A stretch of DNA of 27,328 nucleotides. Origin: Gryganskiella cystojenkinii. Taxonomy: Eukaryota > Mortierellomycota > Mortierellomycetes > Mortierellales > Mortierellaceae. Location: NCBI GenBank assembly GCA_015852425.1, contig JAAAIG010000526.1:1-27328 (forward strand), in the 5' to 3' direction. Under the pieces are notes generated by a model. It was given only the letters and a program-made list of their open reading frames with translations, ran no database searches and was not told where the DNA came from. The translations under genes were made by a program, and so were the position numbers. Positions within the stretch are counted from its first letter, which is position 1. Each line of letters begins with the position of its first letter. Shown piece after piece: positions 8,631 to 17,973 of this stretch.

Positions 8631-10249
8631 TTTTCGTTGGAATGGGAGGTTAAAGAGAGAGAGAGAGAGAGGATGAGAGGGGTATAAGACGCGATTTTTT
8701 TTTGCGAGTTGAAGAATTTGAGCAAGGAGTTGCACTGGAAGGGGAGGTAGTGATAGGTAGGGGAAGGCTGTTAAAGTGAGCGATGAGGAGAAAAGAAAAA
8801 AAAAGGAAATGAGGGGGAACAGCCGGGGTATTTATTCGAACGTTTTTTCTTGACGCTTTGCCACTGAAAACAAAGATTCCTCGGCCCTCTGACTGTTGGA
8901 ACTTGGCTAGACCGCAGCTCAAGCTGCATAGTCACAGCGAGTCCTATTTGTTTCTTGAAGTTTGAACGTGCAGAAACAGTCGGAGGGACGGAAAGAACCA
9001 GACTTGGTGGAAACTTTAGAGTTGGACATAGGTGCTAGTCTTTCGAGACAAGCAGGTCAATCTTCATTTATTGATTGCTCTTGTGTGATGTGTGATGTGA
9101 GCACAACCTTTAGCCAGGAGGGTTTTTTTTCCGTCGGTCTTTTTGGGCAAAGGATAGGTCGAGTGGATCGTCTATTGCGATTCCTTTGACCTTTCTTTGG
9201 AGAAAACGATAGAGATGGTTAGAAATGACAGATCTGGTCTAGTTCAAAATGAATCATTCTCGCAGCCGAAATGCCTTTGCTTCCGCTGCAAATTAAAGGC
9301 CGCAGCATTGACGTGTATCTTTTCTCTTTGTAATCTGGTGGGGGCCATTTTTTTTAAAAAAAAAAGAATAGGTACCTCCACATTCCAAGCCTTTGATGAG
9401 CGTCGAAAGATGATCCTTTTTCTCTCCAAACTCCAAAGTTGCATTGTGTTGGCATTCTTTTGAACGCGTATTGTTTTCTATTCCTCCCTAGCACAATGTA
9501 TCCGATGACCCAAAGTCCAACTGACCGCTGTTGCGTGTCGGGGACCCCTTTGTGTACGGTTACTGCCTGTGTGTCTGTGAAGAATTTTGACCAGAGTGTC
9601 AAAGAAAGGGAAAAGAAAGCAAGAAACGTAAAAGAGAGAGGGGACATTTGATGAACCAGACCCTTGGGAGCCCACGTTTTTGGTTTTTTATTGCTTTATT
9701 ACAAAGAAAAAAGCATCTGCCGGAGAGTTATTTTTTGGACAGGGGCACTTGATAGTGGAAAAACTTCTGGACAACGTTTCGTGAGAACAGAAAAGCAGGC
9801 GAAGTCGTTCCTGGTAACACGTGATCTATGTGTTAACATCTACGACCAAGATATCTTCTGTGACACGTGGGTCTGCCGGTCTGCAGGCCATAAGCTCCTT
9901 TTCTTTTTCTTGATGCATCAAATCCTTATGGTTCTCCTTCTTTCTCTCTTCCTAATCTGCATTATTCCTTCCATTTTGGCATCAACTACCCTACCAATCA
10001 TAAATACCACAAAAATACACCACTCTCCATCCAGGTTCAACATCTATAACCGTACTACATCGTATTGAAACCCTTCAATCCCCCGCATTCATTCCCACGG
10101 CAACACTCCTCCACATCGCGTTCCTATCTCACTGTACAGAGCTGCGCCTTGCATTCTCTTTCTCTGTGTGTTTTTCTCTCTGACTGTTTCTTGAATCATT
10201 TTTGAAAGCCGTCTTTTTCTCATTTCTTCATTCTTTTGTGATTACTATT
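8631..10249. other. Divergent promoter region between the RlpA-like gene and PRP4
   Basis: The region is 1.6 kb long and flanked by start codons pointing outwards. It contains a (GA)n run at 8654-8671 next to the minus-strand start, a perfect T8/A8 palindrome near 9348-9363, two CACGTG E-boxes (9818-9823 and 9864-9869), and a pyrimidine-rich leader (about 10080-10200) before PRP4. The open frames across it start at TTG or lack protein-like composition. I see no gene here. Confidence 0.6.
9815..9869. promoter_or_regulatory. Two CACGTG E-boxes, one inside an inverted repeat
   Basis: CACGTG occurs at 9818-9823 and again at 9864-9869, 46 bp apart. The first lies within the inverted repeat TAACAC...GTGTTA (9815-9820 with 9830-9835). 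They lie about 380-430 bp before the PRP4 start. CACGTG is the core bound by fungal bHLH factors (Cbf1/Pho4 class). Function is inferred from the motif alone. Confidence 0.35.
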
Positions 10250-13200
10250 ATGTCTCCTACTCCTATGCAGAATGATATCGTGGAGGCTGAAGAGGGCGAA
10301 ATCGTCGAGCAAAGCACCGCTGCCGTTCGTGACCATAGCGACCACCGTGAGAACCACGCCTTGAACGGAACTTCGGCATCCAGAACTCCTTCGACCGTTG
10401 ACCTAGTCCAGGATCATGTCTCCGCTGATAGTCCCTCTGCGAATGGAACCAAGAGACGAGGAGAAAGTATCGATGATGGTCGTCATGAAGACCCGCAAAA
10501 ACTGCAGCAGGACCATCAGGTTAAGAACAGCATTCGTGATCTTGCCTCTTCGTCTTCTGTTTCGTCTTCTTTGCGTGCTTCAAACTCACCCGCAAAAGTT
10601 CGAAAACTGGACCATGCAGACACCCCCTCTTCTTCTTCTCGTTCCAGTCCTTCTGAAGCTTTGAACAACATCCATATCGAAGACAGCAGCAGCTCCCCTT
10701 ACCCTGATATCAAGGACATCGAGATGGCTGCGCGTGCTGCCAGTCCTGCCCGATCGGCCGCCTCCTCGGATCATCGCAGTACCACAAGTTCCTCGCGCCG
10801 TGAGGATAGACGATCCCAAAGCAGGGACGTTGACGACTCGCATCGCCGACGCCGCCATGACTCTCGAGAACGGTACGATGACCGTTCCAGTCGTCACCAT
10901 GGCAGCAGCCGATCCAAGAGAACTCCTAGTCCTAGACCATCATCGTCTTCTTCTTCCCGCAGGTAAATATGATTGAAGTTTGTATGTGCATATTTAGTGT
11001 TTTTGTAATCAATCGCATATCATATTCGCTAACTTCCTTTTTTACTCTCTCTTTCTTAGGGATGAACGAAGACGTTCGATAGATCGCTCCAGAGATCGAC
11101 ACTACTCCGACAGGGGCGACTATGATCGAGAGAGATCTTCTCGGTCAACCAGGGATAGAGACTACAGATCCTCACACCATCCCATCATGACCTCTGGAAG
11201 ACGCTATGACGACCGATCTGACAAAAGTTTTGAACAGGAGCTGGAACGTTACTCTAGAGAGCGCTCTCATAGAAGGGAAGACAGTTACAGTAAAAGTAGG
11301 GACCAAGAGCACTCGTCAGAACCCAGGACAAGAGATGGTCGTGAGGCCTCACAACAAAAATCAGACAAACCGTCAAGGTACTTACATTTTCACGCCGACT
11401 CTCATTTGTATGAAATCATTTCAGTGTATAGCGACTCAAGTATTAAACTAACTATCGTTTATGTTCTCTTTTATAGCCACGCTCGCTCAGGATCGACAAG
11501 CAAAGTCGCAGATGTCAAAGCTCCTGTCCGTGTAGACTCGCCCGCACTTAAAACGGAAAAGGCACCTGCGGTGCCCGAGAAAAAGCCAGAAGTCAAGCGC
11601 GAGGAACCAAAGACGGAAGAACCTGAAGTCGATATACCCATCGTGCTTGAAGAAGAAAAGGACGAAGCCGCACTGTTGGAGGAGCGTCGCAAGAAGAGAC
11701 AGGAGCTGTTGGATCGCCTGAAAAAGACCGAAAAGCCATCGACACCGGCACCGTCTACACCTACGACACCAGCGGCAGCGAGCACACCTCTCCCCTCGAC
11801 ACCAAAAGAAGAGGTACCCACTTCTGCTTCAACAACTACAACAACGACAGCCTCAAATATCTCTGTTGATCCTATGTTAGGTCAAGATCTGACTCCTGAC
11901 CCGTCTGAGGAAAGTCAACCAGGAACGCCAATGGAAGACAGACCTACGCACCGCGCCTTGTCTTTGACCAAGAAGTCCGCCAGCGATATGGCTCTTTTAA
12001 AATTGAAGGACCGGTCTGAGCACTTTACGAATGATGACGATGCGGAACAGGAAGTCTCTGCAGCCGACTATGAGGAGGCTGCACCATCACTCCCTGAAAC
12101 CATCCAGAAGAAACCTGCCAAGGATCCAGGTGAGATTGACATGTTTGGTGATCTGGACGACGACATGTTCAACCTGGACGCGGATGCGTTGGCACCCAAG
12201 AAGCCAGCGGCTGCTGTTACTACGAGCGATTACAACCCTATGCTGGTTGACAATTGGGACGATGCCGAGGGCTATTACCGTAAGTGATCCGAAGTTACCT
12301 CTTTTGAGATATCTAATAATGTTTAAAACTTTTTCTTGATAGCCGATGAAACTAATATCTGCCTCATGAATGTTTTTTGAATTTGCTGTGGATCATTAAT
12401 AGGTTTCGGTCCAGGAGAGATGCTGGATGATCGTTACATGGTGACGAGTATCTTGGGCAAGGGCGTCTTCTCATCTGTTGTGAAGGCCGTCGACAAGAAA
12501 GGCGAGAGAGACGCCGAGGGCAAGGAAACGGATGTGGCCATCAAGATCCTCCGGAACAACGAGACCATGTACAAGGCCGGCAAGAAGGAGCTCGATATCC
12601 TGCAACGGCTCATGGATAATGACCCTCATAACCGGAAACACGTCATCCGACTTTTGCGTCATTTTGAACATCGAGGTCATCTCTGTTTGGTCTTTGAGTC
12701 CCTGGCTATGAACCTGCGCGATGTCCTGAAACAGTTTGGCAAGGACGTTGGTCTGAACATCAATGCGGTCCGGATCTATGCGCAACAGCTGTTTTTGGCG
12801 CTGTCTCTCCTGAAGAAAAGTGACATTCTTCACGCGGATATCAAGCCCGACAACATTTTGGTGAACAAGTCCAAGAACGTGCTCAAGCTCTGCGATTTGG
12901 GTTCCGCGTCGGATACGAGTGAGAACGAGATTACGCCTTACTTGGTCAGTCGATTTTACCGAGCACCAGAGATCATCTTGGGTATGCCATATGATCCGGC
13001 CCTGGATATGTGGTCGATCGCGTGCACACTCTTTGAGTTGTTTACGGGCAAGTTTTTGTTCCCGGGCAAGACCAACAACCAGATGTTGAAGATGATGATG
13101 GATCTGAAGGGACCGTTCTCGAAAAAGATGATCCGCAAGGGCGAGTTTTATCTAAACCATTTCGATGAGGATTGTAATTTCCTGTCGGTCGAGGTGGAGA

Positions 13201-13421
13201 AGGTGACCAAGAAGGACGTGATTCGAAAGATCCAGATTACGAAACCGACCAAAGATTTAAAATCGCGTCTGATGCCGTATACGATGTCGATGAGCCCTGT
13301 GGATGTGATTCAAGTTAATCATTTTATTAATCTGTTGGATCGGTGTCTGCACCTGAACCCGGAGCATAGGATCACACCCTTGGAGGCGTTGGCACATCCT
13401 TTTATTAAACAGGCCAAATAA
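10250..13421 (+). CDS. PRP4: PRP4 pre-mRNA splicing serine/threonine kinase
   Basis: Four exons (10250-10962, 11060-11377, 11477-12279, 12403-13421) give 950 residues; introns are 97, 99 and 123 nt. The N-terminus carries EAEEGEIVE. A long Arg/Ser/Asp-rich segment (about 180-390) resembles the RS-like region of animal PRP4K, and an acidic, Pro/Thr-rich linker follows. The kinase domain is at about 620-948: GKGVFSSV glycine loop, VAIK lysine at about 659, HADIKPDN catalytic loop (Asp about 757), DLGSAS in place of DFG (Asp about 776), and SRFYRAPE. HAD and DLG instead of HRD and DFG are characteristic of PRP4, which phosphorylates tri-snRNP proteins in the nucleus before spliceosome activation. 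The segment DNWDDAEGYY just ahead of the domain also fits. The start chosen is the first ATG of the open frame, after a pyrimidine leader. The length is nearer animal PRP4K than the short S. pombe protein. Confidence 0.95.
11378..11476 (+). other. Stop-free 99-nt intron in PRP4 (possible retained or alternative exon)
   Basis: The segment begins GTACTT and ends TTATAG, and it separates an RS-rich exon from a Lys/Glu/Pro-rich exon. Its length is a multiple of three and it has no in-frame stop, so reading through adds 33 residues (hydrophobic and aromatic, including HLYEIISVYSDSS). The flanking protein is charged and disordered, so I treat it as an intron. Both spliced and retained mRNAs would encode the kinase. 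Confidence 0.7.
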
Positions 13422-13422
13422 A
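13417..13422 (+). terminator. AATAAA overlapping the PRP4 stop codon
   Basis: AATAAA at 13417-13422 contains the TAA stop (13419-13421). The convergent glycosyltransferase gene ends only 96 nt away, leaving very little room for separate 3' untranslated regions. Confidence 0.35.
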
Positions 13423-13517
13423 TTATAATTTGTCTTCAGGAAATGGTATATGCGGTATGGTTCTTTGTCACAGTGCTTATTTCGCTCAACAACGAACGGC
13501 ATTGTCTGATAATTTTT

Positions 13518-14925
13518 TTAACACGAGAAGTTGTTCTCCTTAGCTTCCTCTTGTGCAAGCTCTTCACTTGCTTGCCACCACCATTTATAGAGTTCGAGGA
13601 ATTGGTTTGACTCTTTCTCGGCGGTCTTTGGTTGGACATTCCAGGGCTTTTCCATGATATAATGAATGTTACGGATAGACATGATTCTTTGATCGAGCTC
13701 CTGTTCGATCTCCGTCTGCGATTTATCATTACTGCTGTTCCAGACCGCTGGGTGTGACCATGGTAGGGTCTTGAGGGCGTTGTATCCGTACCCGAGACTC
13801 TTCCATCGGCCCAAGAACACCTTATTCAACAGATCCTGATCTGGGAAGAGATAATCGGCAGGGTTTCGGATTGCGATCTGGAAAGCAACCTGGATTCGCT
13901 CTAGGTCATCAAAGCAAGGGGTCAAAACCACAAGTCCGGAGTTGAAATATGATCGATTCTTGCTATAGAGACCGAAACTCGCAGCCAGGGCTGAAATGGC
14001 TTCTGGCGTTGACTTGTCGATCGCGGCGGCTGTGGTGTCGGAGGTGGTCCCCTTGTGATTGGTCTTTTCCGCATTATGAGAAGGTGGACAAGGGTTCCCC
14101 TGGAATTGAGAATAAGCGCAAGAGGTCGGGGTCCTAACATATTTTTATGGAAAGCAGGTGAAATCGGCATTGGGCGAGTTCAGTACCAAGGGCAAGGGTT
14201 AGAAAGGAAACTTTGACAGTTCGGCTCATGAGCTGTACGTAAGCGAAAATATCAAGACATGAGGGGAAAAAAAGGTACCAAGATGGAGGGTAAGCTGGGT
14301 TCTTCATCACGTTGCAGGAGCAAGCATGCGCAGCCGCAACCCAACCTCGGGGCAAGTCCAAATAAGAGTCCGACCCGGCTTTTCCCAACTGCAATCGTCT
14401 TTCTCGTTCCTGCTCATCAGCAAAACTCGACGACGGTCCCTTGTTCAAGAGCTGATCCATGTTGATCTGGACCAACATGTCGCAATCCATAAGTACCAGA
14501 CGATCATACTCTGTTAACCCCCAGGCGCTCAATTTTGCCCAGGTATGAGCGAAATGATCCCAGAGGTACCTCTCCGTTCGGCAACTCTCCTCACCACTGT
14601 CTGCTTTTCCTGCCGCCATTGTCGCTGCCGCTACCTCTTCATCGGTCGGTTTCAACTGCCAGAGCGAGATGTCGACCGGCCGGACGATGATGTTGGAGAC
14701 TCTGTTCAATTTGGTGAGATCTTGAGGGTTCATGGGTGGAGAGATGGGGACCATGACGATGAGCTTGTACGCGGACTTGACTTTTCGCAGCGAATAAGCC
14801 AAGACCAGACAACCTTGGAGGTAACTATGATTGCAGAGGTAGGTGACCCAAGCCCGACGATCCTTCTCGGTTGAAGGGGAAGTGAAAGTGATCGTGGTGC
14901 TGGTGCCTGTATCCGTCTCGTACAT
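13518..14925 (-). CDS. Family-8 glycosyltransferase (glycogenin/galactinol-synthase-like)
   Basis: Two exons on the minus strand, 14925-14279 and 14133-13518, joined across a 145-nt intron (GTACCT...TTAG), give 420 residues. Splicing restores the motif YPPSWTPTSCAY across the junction, which supports the model. GT8 features: AWVTYLCNHSYLQGCLVLAYSLR (about 26-48) as the nucleotide-sugar-binding start; KLSAWGLTEYDRLVLMDCDM with the DxD metal motif DCD at 147-149; an HACSCN insertion (about 200-205); YFNSGLVVL (278-286); PDQDLLN (313-319); and a closing HYIMEKPW. GT8 retaining enzymes transfer a sugar from UDP-Glc, UDP-Gal or UDP-GlcNAc. The HACSCN/SCAY insertion is not in canonical glycogenin, so a non-glycogenin fungal subgroup is more likely; the acceptor is unknown. 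An in-frame ATG exists upstream at 15051, but a GTGAGT...TTCAG intron in the leader makes 14925 the better start. Confidence 0.88.
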
Positions 14926-16163
14926 TTCTTTCTTTACGGTGTTTCTGAAGGAAAGGGGGAAAGGGTAGAGGTGGGTGCCTTTTTTGAAGTTTGATTGTTG
15001 AGAAGGAAAAAGAAGTGAAAGAGCAGAAGTTGGACACATTATTCTACTCACTCGTTATCACCGCCGTCGATTCGCTGTTTGAAAAAAAAAAAAAGAAAAA
15101 GTAGAGGCGATGTTGGTGAGAGCTTGAACAGGGATGGACAGAAAAGAACAAACCAAGTTTTTTTTTGGTGATAAGAGCCGAACGATTCGGACTGAGAAAA
15201 TAATAATACAGCAGGCAGGGAAAGATTACTTCGCCAAGTCTTTCAAAACGATCGGTTGGACGGCGCGTAAAACACCGAACGAATGAACGGAAGTTTCATC
15301 TCTGTCCAACACCCTTACGCCCATATGCTTCCCATCCACCAATGACATCACTGACATGAGACGAGTGGCGCAGCGAATTTGGTGGCGCTTCTGATCATGC
15401 TCATCTTACATAACTCGAACGTTTGAAAAACAATTAGTCTCGAAGAAAAGACCGGGCACGGAAGAAGTCTTAATTCGCTATTCAAGGGCTTACACTCCTC
15501 AGTAGAAAAGCAAACAACGAAAAGAGAAGGCTCTGTGAGTGATTGCTGGCGCGCGGTCGAAATAAAGACTTCCTGGCCCCAGAATCACGTTTTTTAAAAA
15601 GGCATTGCCGCTATCTCTTGAAGATGAAGAAAATATGGACATAGATGAAATCGAGCAGAAACTCGAAACAACATCATACCAAATAAAGGAGGGCAAAAAC
15701 AGATAGGAATGCAAGTTGGATATCGAATTTAGAGTCACGCAGTGTTCGACTGTTCAATCATGAGCATGAACCCCCCCCCCCCTCCCTGCCCTTTCCTCTC
15801 CAACTCGCTCACGCTTCAGCTTCATTCTCAGCACAAAGATTTTCCTCTCGCCATCTGTTTCCATCTTCAATAACCTTTCTTCTCACCACACTTTTTCTCT
15901 CCACAGTCTCTCTTCGCTTTTATTTAACTCTCGACTGTATCATCAAACGGTCTCTCTTGCCAGGTAAACTCAAGTTATTGATGTTTATTATCGCTTTGGT
16001 CCTTCGCAATTGATACACCCAACATCGCCGAAGCTTGCCGCACGAGTTCATATTACTTTCTCGTAGTCTCTTCATCTTTTTTTCATTTCTTTTCTGGCAC
16101 TCTAGTTACCCTCAACAAATAAGAGACAAGAGGCCGATAAACAAAAAAACAAAAACAAGGGAC
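14926..16163. other. Divergent region between the GT8 gene and the small secreted peptide gene
   Basis: The left part probably holds the GT8 leader, with a likely 5' untranslated intron on the minus strand (GTGAGT about 15052-15047 to TTCAG about 14947-14943). A run of 12 C lies at 15771-15782. From about 15780 to 15960 the plus strand is pyrimidine-rich. CCAG|GTAAAC near 15960-15968 may open a 5' untranslated intron for the peptide gene. I see no other gene. Confidence 0.5.
15771..15782 (+). repeat. Poly-C homopolymer (12 nt)
   Basis: Twelve consecutive C, the longest C or G run in the window, at the left edge of the pyrimidine-rich leader of the downstream secreted-peptide gene. Confidence 0.9.
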
Positions 16164-16361
16164 ATGGTCCGTCTTGTCGCTTACCTGGTCGTCTTAGCTT
16201 TGACAACAGCCTCGGGCGCGTTCGCTGCTGACAAGCAATGTAGCAGTCATGCGGACTGCAAAAAAGGTATAGAATGGTGTGGTCAGATCAACTGGTACGG
16301 CCCCACAACGTGTGGCACCAAAGTCGGAGCCAATGAGCCGTGTCAAGGGTTACAGCTGTGA
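16164..16361 (+). CDS. Small secreted cysteine-rich peptide
   Basis: A 65-codon frame encodes a clear signal peptide (MVRLVAYLVVLALTTASGAFAA, cleavage about residue 22). A 43-residue mature peptide follows with cysteines at 26, 32, 39, 50 and 60, Trp at 38 and 44, and several Gly. The C-x5-C-x6-C spacing at its start is common in small secreted fungal proteins. Five cysteines is an odd number, so one may be unpaired, the peptide may dimerise, or the frame may be a truncated relative of a longer protein. I found no good splice site that would extend it. The start is the first ATG after an A-rich leader. An AATAAA follows 82 nt after the stop, supporting a real transcription unit. No known family is recognised; an extracellular effector, antimicrobial or structural role are all possible. 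Confidence 0.65.
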   Translation: MVRLVAYLVVLALTTASGAFAADKQCSSHADCKKGIEWCGQINWYGPTTCGTKVGANEPCQGLQL

Positions 16362-17973
16362 TTGGTGGACAAAGAGGTGTAGGAGGGGTTAAAAATGAGC
16401 AACTCTTCTCATCTTTGTCTCTCGAGGGACTCCATACTATCCAATAAACTTTATCTTTACCTCTGTTGGGTGTTTGACACTTTGTCTTTGGGAGCTTGGC
16501 CATAATGAAATCATCCTTTCTCAAGTCAGTCTCTTTTCCCTTTCTCTCTCACTCCTTCAAAAGAAACGTTGCAAAAAATCGGGATTCTTTTTGACAGGGG
16601 CGAACAGAATCATGCAGAGTAGTGACAATCTATTACACCAGGACAGTGCTTCTTCCAAAATGATTTAAGCATTCAAAAAAACACTCATGTCGGACAAGAC
16701 TGACACCTATCCAACGGTTCAAAAATGTGTGGGTTAAAGTTAGTGTCTCGGTCTCATTTTCGCTCAAAACCATTGTGAATGTTGTTCACACATTCACGGA
16801 TACGGTTTGATTAAGAGTGTCTGTTGGTGTTGACGAGTCCGAGTTGTCTCGAAACTGTATCACATTTTCACCCCCTTCTTTCTATGCCTCTCGGGTACCT
16901 GACAAGACTCTTCTCGAAGGTTCCTGGGGGTCCTCAAACCGCGCCCCGTCCATTTTTCAATCTTGAGTGGTATCTGGTGCTGCAATCTTATCATGAGAGA
17001 ACTATAGAGAGAACCCGCAATCAAAGCTGCTTCCCCACGGATAACTTGAGCACCAAAAAAAAAGGGTAGACAAACAAGTGAGGGGTGATGTTCGGGTATG
17101 TTCCTTTTGACGAAATGGACTCTTTTTTGTTACCAATTGCCGAATTGGCACCAAGGCTGTGAAATACAAAAAACAAGATTCTGGGACAAGATAAGATAAC
17201 AATCCCGGAATCGTAGAATAGATGTGGAGATGAACAAAGATCAAGAGCATTGAACGTTATGGCCTCTTTGCCCTTTTCCTTGTCTCCTCCTCGACCCGCG
17301 AGCCACCGAGCTGGGCTTGAAACCAGAAAAACACAAAGATAAAAAAAAGAAAGAAAAAAAGTTAAAAGGGCGGCGAGTGGAGAAGAGCGGGGTGGTGTGT
17401 GCGTGTGGATGTTTGGGCAAACAAAAAAAATAATCGTCAAACAACAACAAAACGGAGGATGAAGAAGATAGCAACAAAGAGGAAGTATTGAGCAAGACAA
17501 CGAGATAAAGAACTTTTTGTTAAAAGAGTAAAATAAAAAAAAGTCGACGCATGTCTGATCCAGCAAGGTCACCCACCCGTTGTCCGCCTCAACCATGGCC
17601 AACACGAACCGATTTCCTTTCCCGCTCGTCCTTCGAGAACTTGTTCGACTCAATGACGATCCCCAAAAGATGACTTTCGAGAATTCTTCGCTTGTCTTAT
17701 TTTTCCTTTGGCATTGGCCACTTCTTTCTTCTTTCTTTCTTTAAAACTACCCCACTTTTGCTCTCTCTTCTCCTCTTTTCTTTTTCTTCTTTATTTTTTG
17801 TCTTTCCCTATTACTCTCATTCCCTTACATTCTCTTCATCACCCCCAGACAGAGTTTACATTTCTCGTCTCCATTCATTCATTTTTCCCTCCCTTCCTTC
17901 ATAGACTCCATTCCCCTCGCCTCTTTTTTTCTGTTTATCTATCCCTACGGCAGAGTAACCATTACATATCACA
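16362..17973. other. Upstream region of glycogen synthase
   Basis: Most of this 1.6 kb holds no gene. A short inverted repeat (GTGAATG at 16775-16781 with CATTCAC at 16791-16797) and an AGGGG stress-element-like motif at 17081-17085 are visible. Between 17551 and about 17745 two overlapping short frames (ATG at 17551 and at 17594) have somewhat protein-like composition but no other support. From about 17690 to 17950 the plus strand is almost pure pyrimidine and probably forms the promoter or leader of glycogen synthase. Confidence 0.5.
16443..16448 (+). terminator. AATAAA polyadenylation signal of the secreted-peptide gene
   Basis: Canonical AATAAA 82 nt after the peptide stop, at a usual distance for a fungal 3' end. 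Confidence 0.5.

Noticed and set aside
9664..10068. 134-codon plus-strand frame ahead of PRP4
   Set aside because: It begins at TTG, not ATG; composition is that of T-rich leader DNA; no recognisable domain.
12343..12402. Alternative 3' splice site (TTGATAG) in the third PRP4 intron
   Set aside because: Using it brings in an in-frame TGA before the kinase domain; the acceptor at 12402 restores the conserved RFGPGEMLDDRY instead.
17021..17653. 210-codon minus-strand frame upstream of glycogen synthase
   Set aside because: Mostly Phe/Leu/Ser runs from poly-A and GA-rich DNA; no domain, no splice support.
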